Shown here in pieces: positions 38,405-47,720 of a stretch of DNA of 64,000 nt. This DNA is from Paracoccaceae bacterium (lineage in GTDB: Bacteria > Pseudomonadota > Alphaproteobacteria > Rhodobacterales > Rhodobacteraceae): positions 100,238-164,237 of the forward strand of contig JAHDEX010000001.1 of assembly GCA_020628545.1 (NCBI GenBank), written 5' to 3'. The notes below the pieces were generated by a model that did no database searches, was not told the origin of the DNA, and worked only from the letters and a program-made list of their open reading frames with translations. The number at the start of each line of letters is the position of its first letter. The stretch's first letter is position 1. Position numbers and translations under genes: made by a program.

Positions 38405-38437
38405 AAAAAAACCCCGACACCGGGTAAGGTATCGGGG
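38405..38437 (-). terminator. Attenuator terminator of the SAM-II riboswitch
   Basis: On the minus strand CCCCGATACC pairs with GGTGTCGGGG over ten base pairs (one G-T) around a six-base loop and runs into seven T. A competing pairing of GGTAT just upstream with ATACC of the left arm could act as antiterminator. It lies between the riboswitch and the metZ start. Confidence 0.9.
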
Positions 38438-38448
38438 CAATACCCCTG

Positions 38449-38504
38449 TCCCTTTTAGCGGAATATTTAACGTGGCCCGCAATCCGGTCACAAATCGCCA
38501 CGAT
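38449..38504 (-). ncRNA. SAM-II riboswitch (metZ leader)
   Basis: Read on the minus strand, the segment begins ATCGTGGCGATTTG and continues through GCGGGCCACGTTAAATA to CCGCTAAAAGGG. This is the SAM-II pseudoknot layout: P1 arms CGTGGC/GCCACG, the conserved ACGTTAAA joining segment, and a terminal CGCTAAA with a purine-rich tail. SAM-II riboswitches are typical before metA, metX and metZ in alphaproteobacteria and bind S-adenosylmethionine. The terminator immediately downstream indicates transcriptional control. Confidence 0.92.
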
Positions 38505-38641
38505 GAGGGAAGTACGCCTGTGCCTCGTCCGGGTCAAGCGCAACAAATGCATCAAACGCAGTGACTTCGGCGCGCACGGTTAAAGGTAAGGTAAAATCTT
38601 CGCGATATGCCTGCACATGTTGAGAGAGGAGTATCTGTTTG

Positions 38642-38965
38642 ATGGAGTACCCAAACCGCCCCCCCCGCTATCCCGCACATATCCCTGTGGTCGTGTCGCA
38701 AGGCGGACGCGCGCAATCAGGATTCATCGTCGATATCAACGCCTATGGCGCCTGCTTATCCGGTGTCGACGATTTGTCACCCGATGACACGATCCGGATG
38801 CGCGGCGCGATTGAGACGAACACCGCCAGCGTTCGCTGGGCGCACAACCGGCGCGTCGGCGTCTATTTCGACCAACCGGTCGATCCCCAATACCTTGCAA
38901 TGTTGCGGCTACGATCTCAAAGCTATCGCAGTGCCCATCCTGTTCAGGCGCTGCACAATATCTGA
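38642..38965 (+). CDS. PilZ domain protein
   Basis: 107 aa, essentially one PilZ domain. An N-terminal arginine pair (NRPPRYPAHIPV) is followed by the second motif position (DINAYGACLSG), in place of the usual D/NxSxxG, and the barrel strands (VRWAHNRRVGVYFDQ). It probably binds cyclic di-GMP, although the second motif has Ala-Tyr instead of Ser, which could weaken binding. AGGAG precedes ATG 38642; a TTG at 38639 is in frame. It is divergent from metZ and convergent with ispZ, two bases away. Confidence 0.85.
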   Translation: MEYPNRPPRYPAHIPVVVSQGGRAQSGFIVDINAYGACLSGVDDLSPDDTIRMRGAIETNTASVRWAHNRRVGVYFDQPVDPQYLAMLRLRSQSYRSAHPVQALHNI

Positions 38966-38967
38966 CG

Positions 38968-39570
38968 TTACTGCTGGTCCGGCTCAATCAGGTACTGCTG
39001 CAGGCTGATGATCTGGCCCCAGAGAAAAAGGAACAGGACAGCCGGAAACGCAAATGTCTCTAGCTTCACCCACAGCTCTGTTGACTGCGTGCGCCAGATC
39101 ACTTCATTCGCGATGGCCAAGGCAATAAACATGACGGTAATCCGCTTGGTCAGGATCATCCAGCCTTCCGGCTTCATCGGAAGAAACTCTCCCATGACCC
39201 ATTCAAGATAGGATCGGCCCCGCAGTAAACCAAAGCCAAGGATCGCGGCAAAACAGCCGTAGACGATGGATGTCTTCATCTTGAAGAAGCGTTCGTCGTT
39301 GAACCATGCGGTAAGCGCACCGAAGAAAATGACCATGAATGCCGTAAATATCTGCATGCGGCTCAGGGTCTTTGTCATCGCCCAGAGGATTGCCATGGCC
39401 ACCAAAAGGATGGGAATGAAGATCAGCGTCGCGACAATAAAGCCGGAATATTCGACGCCCCCCATCATGTAGGTTTCGTCCTTGATCCGCAGATAGATCA
39501 GGAAGAAGGCCAAGGTCGGGCCCAACTCAAGGACTTGTTTGACGACGGGGTTGATAGTGCGTTCGCTCAT
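38968..39570 (-). CDS. ispZ: Inner membrane septation protein (IspZ/YciB)
   Basis: 200 aa with five or six hydrophobic segments and the conserved N-terminal LELGPTLAFFLIYL and NDERFFKMKTSIVYG, followed by NEVIWRTQSTELWVKLETF. It belongs to the intracellular septation protein A family, linked to cell-envelope and division integrity. It is the last gene of the ftsY - EamA - ispZ run on the minus strand. Confidence 0.93.
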   Translation of the reverse strand: MSERTINPVVKQVLELGPTLAFFLIYLRIKDETYMMGGVEYSGFIVATLIFIPILLVAMAILWAMTKTLSRMQIFTAFMVIFFGALTAWFNDERFFKMKTSIVYGCFAAILGFGLLRGRSYLEWVMGEFLPMKPEGWMILTKRITVMFIALAIANEVIWRTQSTELWVKLETFAFPAVLFLFLWGQIISLQQYLIEPDQQ

Positions 39571-39618
39571 GACGGTCGTTCTACGCGAAATTGCCTGTGT
39601 TGCCAGTAGGAAGTGTGT

Positions 39619-40524
39619 TCATCGCCCGCCAAGTTCAACGATGACCGCACCGAGTGCGATCAATGCCATCAGAAAAAGGCGCCGTGGTCCGACACGTTCT
39701 CTCAGAACAAACCAGCCAATCAGCGCTGCGAAGACTGTTGACGTCTCGCGCAGCACCGCGGCTTCGCCCACCTTATCAAGGCGCGTCGCCAGCATGACGG
39801 CACCAAAGCTGACCCATGCCACCACCGCGCCAATCGCGCCACGCGTCATCAGTGGTCCAAGCGCTGGTGGCATATCCATGCGTCGATACCGCCACCAGGC
39901 AATCAGCGGGAAATCGATCGCGGTCACAAAGAAGAACCATGCCAGGAACGTCAACGGATCGGGGGATTGGCGGATGCCAAAGGCGTCGTACGTCGTGTAA
40001 ATCGCCACCGTCACACCGCCAAGGACAGCCCACGCCAGCCCGATGCGCAACGCTTTGGGGTCAACGACTTCCTCTGACAGGTTTCGCAACGCAAGCAAGA
40101 GGATGCCGCCCGACAGGCACGCAACACCAACCCACTGCGTTGTTGTGAAATGCTCCTGAAAAACGACGCTGGCGGCGATCACGGTAACGAGGGGACCTGT
40201 GCCGCGAACAACAGGATAAACCACCGTGTACGCGGCCCGCTCATAAGCCAAAGCCATGGTCAGTTTGTAGCCAAAGTGAATGAAGATCGCACCCAGAAGG
40301 ATCAGCGCCGTTGCCGCATCGGGCCATGGCACAAGAAACAAGGCGATCGGCCCCGATAACACAAAAAGCCATAGATCAATTGCTCCGCGCGACAGCCACG
40401 GATCGTGGCGCCCTTTCTGGAGGGCGCCGAATACCGCATGGGCAAACGCGGAGAGAAGCGCCAGTAGAGTCGCGAGGCGGGCGCCTTCCGGCGTACCGGC
40501 AATGGAAACCAACCACTCACCCAC
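39619..40524 (-). CDS. EamA/DMT family transporter
   Basis: 301 aa with about ten hydrophobic segments in two EamA repeats (AFAHAVFGALQKGRHDPWLS early; VLRETSTVFAALIGWFVLRE late). It probably exports a small metabolite. It lies 24 bases downstream of ftsY and 48 bases before ispZ, consistent with one transcript. It is unrelated in close sequence to the EamA gene at 17.6 kb. Confidence 0.9.
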   Translation of the reverse strand: MGEWLVSIAGTPEGARLATLLALLSAFAHAVFGALQKGRHDPWLSRGAIDLWLFVLSGPIALFLVPWPDAATALILLGAIFIHFGYKLTMALAYERAAYTVVYPVVRGTGPLVTVIAASVVFQEHFTTTQWVGVACLSGGILLLALRNLSEEVVDPKALRIGLAWAVLGGVTVAIYTTYDAFGIRQSPDPLTFLAWFFFVTAIDFPLIAWWRYRRMDMPPALGPLMTRGAIGAVVAWVSFGAVMLATRLDKVGEAAVLRETSTVFAALIGWFVLRERVGPRRLFLMALIALGAVIVELGGR

Positions 40525-40548
40525 TTGTGGGCACCCAGACCACCGGTC

Positions 40549-42312
40549 CTACCCGTCGATGCCGACAAGGGCCTTTGCGAAGTCCTCAGGATCAAAGGGG
40601 GCAAGATCATCAATCTGCTCGCCAACCCCAATGGCATGGATCGGCAAACCAAATTGATCGGCAAGCGCCACCAAGACACCACCCTTTGCAGTCCCGTCGA
40701 GTTTGGTCATCACAAGGCCAGACACATCGGCAAGCTCCTGAAACACCTTCACCTGCTGCACCGCGTTTTGCCCGGTCGTTGCATCAAGAACGAGCAGCGT
40801 ATTGTGCGGCGCGTCGGGGTCCTTTTTGCGGATCACACGGACAATCTTCGCCAATTCCTCCATCAGGTCTGCGCGGTTTTGCAGGCGACCCGCCGTGTCG
40901 ATCATCAAAAGGTCCGCCCCATCGGCCTGCGCCTGCGTCATTGCATCAAAGGCAAGGCTTGCCGGGTCAGACCCTTCCGGCGCGGTCAATACAGGTACGC
41001 CTGCGCGGTCACCCCAGACCTGTAGCTGTTCGACCGCTGCTGCACGGAATGTGTCGCCGGCCGCAATGACAACCGACTTGCCAGCCGCCTTGAACTGACT
41101 GGCCAATTTGCCAATTGTCGTCGTTTTGCCAGAGCCGTTGACCCCCACCACGAGCACAACTTGCGGCTTATGCGTGTAGAGCGGCATGGGACGCGCCACG
41201 CCATCCATGATACGCGTTACTTCCTGCGCCATGAGGTCCTTGATTTCGGCGACCGACAGCTTTTTGCCAAGCCGCCCCTCCGCCATATTGGCCGTCACAC
41301 GGAGCGCGGTATCAACACCCATATCCGCCGTGATCAGCAGTTCCTCAAGCTGTTCGAGCATGTCGTCATCGAGCGTCCGGCGCACGACGGTCTTTTTCTC
41401 GCGCCCGAAAAGGCGCCCCATCAGCCCCCGTTTCTGTGGCGCTTCCTCAGGATCGTCGGCATCAAGCGCAGAGGGCGCGAGCGTCGTCATCGGCTGGATC
41501 ACATCTTGCGGCGTCGGGCGTGCCTCGGCGATCTCCTGAAGCGCCTCTTGCGCTTCGCGTTCTGCGGCTGCTTGCCGGTCTGCATCTTCTTGTGCGCGCC
41601 GCGCGACCTCGGCCTCTTGTGCCTGTGCTGCCAATCGCGCCTCTTCGGCGGCCTCTGCCTCTGCGGCAAGCCGCGCCTCTTCTGCCAAGCGCGCCTCTTC
41701 CGCAGCTTTCGCTGCCGCAGCTTGACGAGCCTCCTCGGCAATCCGGTCTGCCTCGGCCTGGGCCATCCGTTCCGCTTCGGCGGCCTTTTCCGCTTCAATC
41801 CGGGCCTGTTCTGCGGCTGCCGCAGCACGCGCCTCTGCAGCTGCGCGTTCGGCCTCCGCTGCTGCTTCGACTTCTTGCACTGCCAGCGCACGCGCCTCTT
41901 CGGCAGCTTGGGCTTCCGCTGCTGCCTGCGCGCGTGCCGCCTCAACGGCGGCGGCTTCCGCTTGGCGGCGCGCCTCTGCCTCGGCCTCTAAACGGGCACG
42001 TTCAACCGCTTCCGCCTCACGCTCAGCTTGGGCTTCAGCAGCGCGCCGGTCCCGCTCGGCGGCTTCGGCGGCCCGCTGCGCCTGAGCCTCTGCCTCAAGG
42101 CGGGCCCGTTCCGCTGCCGCGGCCTCTGCAGCCAAGCGATCGGCCTCGGCCTTCTGCGTCGCCTCCGCAGCAGCGCGCTCTGCCTCTTCTGCCGCGGTAT
42201 CAACTTCAATGACCTCTTCCTCGCCACCATCGGCGACAATGGCGTCCAGGCCCTCATCGATTTTCGAAGAGGATTTGAACATCCGGTCTTTGAGCTTTTT
42301 GAAGAACGACAT
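40549..42312 (-). CDS. ftsY: Signal recognition particle receptor FtsY
   Basis: GTPase receptor that docks the SRP-ribosome complex at the membrane for co-translational insertion. 587 aa. The N-terminal A domain (about residues 15-265) is almost entirely Ala/Glu/Arg repeats and should form a long charged coil. The NG domain follows with GVNGSGKTTTIGKLA, DTFRAAAVEQL, DTAGRLQNR and TKLDGTAKGG. It is the first gene of the ftsY - EamA - ispZ group. Confidence 0.97.
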   Translation of the reverse strand: MSFFKKLKDRMFKSSSKIDEGLDAIVADGGEEEVIEVDTAAEEAERAAAEATQKAEADRLAAEAAAAERARLEAEAQAQRAAEAAERDRRAAEAQAEREAEAVERARLEAEAEARRQAEAAAVEAARAQAAAEAQAAEEARALAVQEVEAAAEAERAAAEARAAAAAEQARIEAEKAAEAERMAQAEADRIAEEARQAAAAKAAEEARLAEEARLAAEAEAAEEARLAAQAQEAEVARRAQEDADRQAAAEREAQEALQEIAEARPTPQDVIQPMTTLAPSALDADDPEEAPQKRGLMGRLFGREKKTVVRRTLDDDMLEQLEELLITADMGVDTALRVTANMAEGRLGKKLSVAEIKDLMAQEVTRIMDGVARPMPLYTHKPQVVLVVGVNGSGKTTTIGKLASQFKAAGKSVVIAAGDTFRAAAVEQLQVWGDRAGVPVLTAPEGSDPASLAFDAMTQAQADGADLLMIDTAGRLQNRADLMEELAKIVRVIRKKDPDAPHNTLLVLDATTGQNAVQQVKVFQELADVSGLVMTKLDGTAKGGVLVALADQFGLPIHAIGVGEQIDDLAPFDPEDFAKALVGIDG

Positions 42313-42385
42313 GGGCCAGGCCTTTGGAAAGTCTTTCCAATGACCTAATACGCGTACAGCAAAAGGGGAAGAGGCCCGCTTTCGC

Positions 42386-44071
42386 TCAGATCTCGTCCGG
42401 GAAGTGTTTCATCACCAACTTGATTGGGTTCGGCGCGGCCTGCCCCAAACCACAGATCGATGCATCCGCCATCGCGGTGCACAACTCGCCGAGAAGGTCC
42501 TGATCCCAGGTCTCAGCCTGCATCAGCTTCACGGCCTTCTCGCACCCAACACGGCAAGGCGTACATTGTCCGCAGCTTTCGTCTTCAAAGAACCGCAGCA
42601 TATTGAGCGCAGCATCGCGCGCCGCATCCTGATCGGACAGCACAACAACTGCTGCCGAACCGATGAAAGTGCCATGCGGCTGTAGGGTGTCGAAGTCGAG
42701 CGGAATGTCATCCATCGTTGCAGGCAAAAGCCCCGAAGACGGTCCACCCGGCTGATAGGCCTTGAAAGTATGCCCCGCGGCCATACCGCCAGCCGCGGCG
42801 ATGATGTCGGTGATGGTTGAACCCGCGGGCAGTTCATACATGCCCGGCGTCGCAACGCGCCCCGAAACGGAGTAGGACCGTAGCCCCACACGACCGTTCT
42901 TTTCCGTGCTATTCAGGACCTCTGGGCCCTCTCGTACCACGCGCGCGACCCACAAAAGCGTTTCAACATTATGCACCAGCGTCGGCCGGTCAAAGATTCC
43001 GACCTGCGCCACAAAAGGCGGGCGGTGGCGCGGGATGCCACGCTTGCCTTCGATGCTCTCAATCATCGCGGATTCTTCGCCGCAGATATAAGCACCCGCG
43101 CCCCGCCTCAGGTCGATGAAGCCTTCTTCCACGATCCCGGCATCTTCCAGTGCCTTGATCTCAGTCGCAAGAATGTGCAGCACTGCGGGATATTCGTCGC
43201 GCATGTAGATAAAGCAGGTCTGCGCCTCGACCGCCCATGCGGCAATCAGCATGCCTTCAAGGAAAAGATGTGGCGTGCGCTCAAGGTAATAGCGATCCTT
43301 GAAAGTGCCCGGCTCACCCTCATCGCCATTCACGGCCAGATAGCGCGGACCCGGGTTCGCACGCACAAAGCCCCATTTCTTGCCAGATGGGAAACCTGCA
43401 CCGCCGAGGCCGCGCAGACCGCTTTCCAGCACCTTGTCCTGCACAGCTTCCCAGTTGCCATTGGCCCGCAGGTCTTGCAGCGCGGCGTAGCCACCGTCAG
43501 CCACGTAGTTGTCGAAGGCTTGATAGTCGGGAATGACCGGATGGGTCTCACCCGCCGCAATCGCCGCCTGAACTTTCTCAGGCGTTGCATTGTCGATGTG
43601 ATGGTGTCCCAGTTCCAGAACCGGCGCCGTGTCGCAACGCCCCATACAAGGCGCGCGCAGGACCCGAACTTCTTTGGGGTCCAGCCCATCTTCAAGCGCT
43701 GCCTTCAACTGCTGTGCCCCTGCCAGTTCACACGACAGGCTATCGCACACCCGGATCGTCAGGGCAGGCGGCGGCGTCTCATCCTCTTTGACGACGTCAA
43801 AATGCGCATAGAATGTCGCGACTTCATAAACTTCCGCCTGGCTCAGGCGCATCTCTTCCGCCAGCGCCCGCAGATGCGCCGCTGACAGATGGCCGTGCGC
43901 ATCCTGGATCAGGTGCAGATACTCGATCAGCAAGTCGCGACGACGCGGGCGGTCACCTAAAAGCGCACGTACCTCGTCCCAAGCGTGGTCCTCGACCTGC
44001 CGGCCCTTGGGCCTGTGGCGACCCTTGCCTTTGCCTGATTTCCAAACGCCTTTTTTGTCGTCCAGCGCCAT
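42386..44071 (-). CDS. NuoE-NuoF fusion (NADH-dependent formate dehydrogenase-type beta/gamma subunit)
   Basis: 561 aa. Residues about 25-160 are a thioredoxin-like NuoE domain with 2Fe-2S cysteines in CDSLSCELAG and CMGRCDTAP. The rest is NuoF-like: FMN and NADH motifs RGLGGAGFPSGKKW and GDEGEPGTFKDR, and the 4Fe-4S ligands ESCGQCTPCRVGC plus SICGLG. This is a diaphorase module that passes electrons between NAD(H) and a partner dehydrogenase or hydrogenase. No catalytic formate dehydrogenase gene is adjacent. ATG 44071 follows GGAGGG; an upstream extension of the frame lacks domain character. Confidence 0.87.
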   Translation of the reverse strand: MALDDKKGVWKSGKGKGRHRPKGRQVEDHAWDEVRALLGDRPRRRDLLIEYLHLIQDAHGHLSAAHLRALAEEMRLSQAEVYEVATFYAHFDVVKEDETPPPALTIRVCDSLSCELAGAQQLKAALEDGLDPKEVRVLRAPCMGRCDTAPVLELGHHHIDNATPEKVQAAIAAGETHPVIPDYQAFDNYVADGGYAALQDLRANGNWEAVQDKVLESGLRGLGGAGFPSGKKWGFVRANPGPRYLAVNGDEGEPGTFKDRYYLERTPHLFLEGMLIAAWAVEAQTCFIYMRDEYPAVLHILATEIKALEDAGIVEEGFIDLRRGAGAYICGEESAMIESIEGKRGIPRHRPPFVAQVGIFDRPTLVHNVETLLWVARVVREGPEVLNSTEKNGRVGLRSYSVSGRVATPGMYELPAGSTITDIIAAAGGMAAGHTFKAYQPGGPSSGLLPATMDDIPLDFDTLQPHGTFIGSAAVVVLSDQDAARDAALNMLRFFEDESCGQCTPCRVGCEKAVKLMQAETWDQDLLGELCTAMADASICGLGQAAPNPIKLVMKHFPDEI

Positions 44072-44259
44072 TGTGACCCTCCGTTTGGCTTTTCTTAGCG
44101 CCTTCAGGCAGGACCGCGCACTGCAAAAGCGACACCTTGGTCGCCCATGGCGGACGGTGGCGATGCCTATCGGCAATTTTTGCACCAGATCGGCGGCCAA
44201 TAGCCGTGTTGCCTGTTTCGGTTCTGTACCCTTGGCCGGGTCCATGGCATCAACCCTTC

Positions 44260-44652
44260 ATGCGAATTTCGATACTCTTCACTGCCCTTTTCTGCGCGAG
44301 CCCCTTGCTCGCGGAAGACCGGATGTCTGCAGCCGAATTTGAAGCCTACGTTGAAGGGCGGATCATGTCGTTCGGGACCACGAGCAACCCAAGTTACGGC
44401 GTCGAACAATACCTGCCAAACCGTCGGGTTCTGTGGTCGTCCGGCAATGGCGAATGTACCAATGGGGTCTGGTACGAAAGCAAAGGGGATATCTGCTTTC
44501 GCTACGACGGCGATCCAGAAGCCAAGTGTTGGGCGATTTATCGTGACGGTGACGGGATCCGGGCCGAATTCACGACACGCCCGAACACCACGGTGATCTT
44601 TGAGATCGAAGACTACACCGTGCCGTTGATCTGCGGCGACGCCACGTCCTGA
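44260..44652 (+). CDS. Small exported cysteine-containing protein
   Basis: 130 aa from ATG 44260 with a signal peptide (about residues 1-19, ending PLLA). The mature protein has cysteines in NGECTNGVW, GDICFRYDG, AKCWAIY and PLICGD, so two disulfides are plausible. I do not recognise a named family, though the WYESKGDICFRYDG style is common in small alphaproteobacterial periplasmic proteins. It is divergent from the NuoE-NuoF gene and convergent with xseA. Confidence 0.75.
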   Translation: MRISILFTALFCASPLLAEDRMSAAEFEAYVEGRIMSFGTTSNPSYGVEQYLPNRRVLWSSGNGECTNGVWYESKGDICFRYDGDPEAKCWAIYRDGDGIRAEFTTRPNTTVIFEIEDYTVPLICGDATS

Positions 44653-44728
44653 CGCGCCGCGCTCCTCTTTCGGAGAGTTGTACCTCAGGTTGACCCAGGC
44701 GGGGACAGCGCCCCCTCCACCATTTGCG

Positions 44729-46249
44729 TCAGAACAAGGACCCCTGCGGATCAGAGGACACGTCGACCCGGCCATCGGCAAACTCAATCTCAATGTCTTT
44801 CGCCGCCTTTGCCGCTTTGGTGTCAGTCACCACCGCGCCGTCGCCCCGCACCACAGCGTAACCGCGTGACAAAGTCGCCTTATACCCCACGCTTTCGCGC
44901 ACACGTTCAAGTGCCGCCAGTCGTGCTGAGCGTTCGGCTTGCTGCGTCGTCGCGCGATCTGCCAGACGACGCAAAAGTGTCTGTAAGTGCTCGCTTTTTC
45001 GTGACACATCACCTTCAACAAGACGCGGTTGCAACCCACGAGAGGTCTGACGCAGGCCGTGGCTCGCATCCGCGATCCGACGTTGCAGCGCGGGCGTAAG
45101 CCGTGTTGCCAGCGCATCGAGGCGACGCCGATCATTGGCGACGACGCGGCTCAAACCGGCCGGGCGCAATGCACCTGCCGCGCCGGAGAGCGCGACCCTG
45201 CGCTGTGCGATGACCGAGCGCAGCCCTGCGGGCAAACGTTCCGCCAGATAATCCAGGCGCTGGCGCGGTGTCTCGACCAAACTTTCGGGTTTTCGCAAAG
45301 CCCGCGCCACATCCGCAAGTCTTTGCTGCCGCTGCGCCACGCCACCTGTCAGTGCGCGATTAAGGCGCATGCCCTGCTCTTCGGTCCAACCCAACAGGTC
45401 AAGCCGCACAGGCACCGCCAGTTCTGCTGCCGCTGTTGGCGTTGGCGCGCGCTGGTCTGAGACAAAGTCGATCAAGGTCGTATCAGTTTCATGCCCCACT
45501 GCGGAAATCAAAGGAATGTCCGATGCCGCCGCCGCGCGGGCCACAACCTCCTCGTTAAACCCCCACAGATCTTCGATTGAGCCACCGCCCCGCGCGACGA
45601 TGAGCAAATCAGGCCGCGGCAAAGCACCACCGGGTGTGAGCGCGTTGAACCCTGCGATTGCGCGCGCAACTTCCGGCGCGCAGGCCTTCCCCTGGACGGC
45701 CACCGGCCAGACAAGCACCTTGCGCGGGAACCGGTCGCGCAAACGGTGTAGAATGTCCCGGATCACCGCCCCTGATGGTGAGGTCACCACGCCAATGATT
45801 TCAGGCAGAAAGGGCAAGGGTTTCTTGCGCTCCGGCGCAAATAGGCCTTCTGCGGCAAGCGCCTTTTTACGCTTCTCCAGCATCGCCATCAGTGCACCAG
45901 CACCAGCGACCTCAATGGTGTCCACGTTGATGTTGTACTTGGACTGCGGACCGAAGGTGGAGAGCTTGCCGGTGACGATCACCTCCAGCCCTTCTTCCGG
46001 CACCACGCCGAGACCCGACACCTGCCCTTTCCAGGTCGTACAAGCGACAACATTCCGGTCGTCCTTGATGTCGTAATACATATGACCCGACCGCGCGTTC
46101 ATCACCCGGCCCACTTCGCCGCGTACCCGCACCCGTCCAAACGCACCTTCCAGAGTTTTTTTGACCGACCCGGTCAGTTCAGAGACGGTGAATTCCGGCG
46201 CATTGCTGCTGGCCTTGGCCTCACCACCATCGTCTTCAAAAAGGTCCAT
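44729..46249 (-). CDS. xseA: Exodeoxyribonuclease VII large subunit
   Basis: Single-strand DNA exonuclease subunit used in mismatch and damage processing. 506 aa. The N-terminal OB fold (FTVSELTGSVKKTLEGAFG) is followed by the catalytic core, with VTSPSGAVIRDILHRLRDR, LIVARGGGSIEDLWGFNEE and SAVGHETDTTLIDFVSDQR, and then a long coiled C-terminal region. It is divergent from purD. The small subunit xseB is not in the window. Confidence 0.97.
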   Translation of the reverse strand: MDLFEDDGGEAKASSNAPEFTVSELTGSVKKTLEGAFGRVRVRGEVGRVMNARSGHMYYDIKDDRNVVACTTWKGQVSGLGVVPEEGLEVIVTGKLSTFGPQSKYNINVDTIEVAGAGALMAMLEKRKKALAAEGLFAPERKKPLPFLPEIIGVVTSPSGAVIRDILHRLRDRFPRKVLVWPVAVQGKACAPEVARAIAGFNALTPGGALPRPDLLIVARGGGSIEDLWGFNEEVVARAAAASDIPLISAVGHETDTTLIDFVSDQRAPTPTAAAELAVPVRLDLLGWTEEQGMRLNRALTGGVAQRQQRLADVARALRKPESLVETPRQRLDYLAERLPAGLRSVIAQRRVALSGAAGALRPAGLSRVVANDRRRLDALATRLTPALQRRIADASHGLRQTSRGLQPRLVEGDVSRKSEHLQTLLRRLADRATTQQAERSARLAALERVRESVGYKATLSRGYAVVRGDGAVVTDTKAAKAAKDIEIEFADGRVDVSSDPQGSLF

Positions 46250-46331
46250 TGCTCTTGCCCCCTTGGGCCTTGCCGCCCGCTTTGCGCCACCTTAGAACGC
46301 GGCCAACAAAAGGCCAACGGGGGACGCCGCC

Positions 46332-47582
46332 ATGAACATCTTGATTTTGGGCAGCGGCGGGCGAGAACATGCCTTGGCCTGGGCGGTGCAACAGAATCCC
46401 AAATGCGACAAGCTTATTGTGGCACCTGGCAACGCGGGCATTGCGCAGATGTGCGACTGTGCAGCGATCAATATCAACGACGGTGACGCGGTGGTCAGTC
46501 TCGCCTCCGACCACGCCATCGACTTTGTCATCGTCGGCCCGGAAGAGCCTTTGGCGCGCGGCATTGCAGATACATTGCGTGAGGCGGGGTTCCTCGTCTT
46601 CGGTCCATCCAAGAAGGCTGCCCAACTCGAAGCGTCGAAAAGCTTTACAAAAGAGATCTGTGACGCAGCCAATGCTCCGACGGCCGCCTACGCCCACTTC
46701 ACCGATGGCGACGCCGCCCTCACCTACGTCCGCGAACAAGGCGCACCCATTGTTGTGAAGGCCGATGGTCTTGCAGCGGGCAAAGGCGTCACGGTCGCCA
46801 TGACCTTGCCCGAGGCCGAGGCCGCGATCATCGACCTCTTCACCAATGAGGGGGCGGAGGTCGTGATCGAAGAATTCATGGACGGCGAAGAGGCTTCCTT
46901 CTTTGTCCTCTCAGATGGCGAAACGCTCTTGCCGATTGGCACAGCCCAGGATCACAAGCGCGCCTTCGACGGTGACGCGGGTCCGAACACCGGCGGCATG
47001 GGGGCCTATTCGCCCGCCCCCGTAATGACTGACGATGTCACGCAAAAAGCACTTAACGAGATTGTCGCACCCACAATGGCTGAGATGGCCAACCGCGGCA
47101 TGCCTTTCGAAGGTGTGCTCTTTGTGGGTCTGATGATCAAAGGCGGCCAACCCCGCCTTGTCGAATATAACGTCCGCTTTGGTGATCCCGAATGCCAATG
47201 CCTCATGATGCGCCTCGGCGGTCAAGTTCTTGACCTCCTGCAGGCCTGCGCGGAGCGGCGCCTGTCAGAGATGCAGGTCAACTGGGCCGATGACCACGCC
47301 CTCACCGTGATCATGGCCACCGACGGCTATCCCGGCGCCTACGAAAAAGGCAGCGTGATCAAAGGGCTGGATGCCCTCATCGAAGACAGCAAAAACATGG
47401 TCTTCCATGCCGGCACAACGGCCAAAGACGGCGCGATCACCGGAACCGGCGGACGCGTCCTTGCTGTCACAGCACGCGACGCCACCCTCAAAGCCGCCCG
47501 CGACCGCGCCTACACTTCAACCCAACAAATCGACTGGCCCGAAGGCTTCTACCGCACCGATATCGGCTGGCGCGCCCTCTAA
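46332..47582 (+). CDS. purD: Phosphoribosylamine-glycine ligase (GARS)
   Basis: ATP-dependent second step of purine synthesis, joining glycine to phosphoribosylamine. 416 aa with the ATP-grasp arrangement: N-terminal ILGSGGREHALAWA, KADGLAAGKGVTVA, DHKRAFDGDAGPNTGGMG and YNVRFGDPECQ. It stands alone and divergent from xseA. The stop is followed by the dispersed 3'-flanking element. Confidence 0.98.
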   Translation: MNILILGSGGREHALAWAVQQNPKCDKLIVAPGNAGIAQMCDCAAININDGDAVVSLASDHAIDFVIVGPEEPLARGIADTLREAGFLVFGPSKKAAQLEASKSFTKEICDAANAPTAAYAHFTDGDAALTYVREQGAPIVVKADGLAAGKGVTVAMTLPEAEAAIIDLFTNEGAEVVIEEFMDGEEASFFVLSDGETLLPIGTAQDHKRAFDGDAGPNTGGMGAYSPAPVMTDDVTQKALNEIVAPTMAEMANRGMPFEGVLFVGLMIKGGQPRLVEYNVRFGDPECQCLMMRLGGQVLDLLQACAERRLSEMQVNWADDHALTVIMATDGYPGAYEKGSVIKGLDALIEDSKNMVFHAGTTAKDGAITGTGGRVLAVTARDATLKAARDRAYTSTQQIDWPEGFYRTDIGWRAL

Positions 47583-47663
47583 TTTCTTCTTGCTGAAAAT
47601 ACCTCGGGGTCCGGGGCGGAGCCCCGAAAAAGGGGGGGCGGGCGGGGCCCGACCGCCCTCTTC
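47583..47663 (+). repeat. Dispersed 3'-flanking element, copy 2
   Basis: TTTCTTCTTGCTGAAAATAC begins one base after the purD stop. A GGGGC/GCCCC hairpin follows, then a segment ending GGGCGGGCGGGGCCCGACC that is identical to the end of copy 1. Confidence 0.7.
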
Positions 47664-47664
47664 C

Positions 47665-47698
47665 AAAAAGAAGAAGGGCCGCGACTCCTCGCAGCCCT
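47665..47698 (-). terminator. Rho-independent terminator of carD
   Basis: On the minus strand a ten-base stem AGGGCTGCGA/TCGCGGCCCT with a four-base loop runs into TCTTCTTTTT, about 22 bases after the carD stop. Confidence 0.8.
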
Positions 47699-47720
47699 CA
47701 CATGCATCTTTTCAAAGCGC

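Noticed and set aside
41161..42212. Long open frames on the plus strand opposite ftsY
   Set aside because: They arise from the Ala/Glu repeat DNA of the FtsY A domain read in reverse, and are rich in Arg, Leu and Cys or Pro.
42971..43885. Open frame of 304 codons on the plus strand
   Set aside because: It is antisense to the NuoE-NuoF gene and has Arg/His-rich shadow composition.
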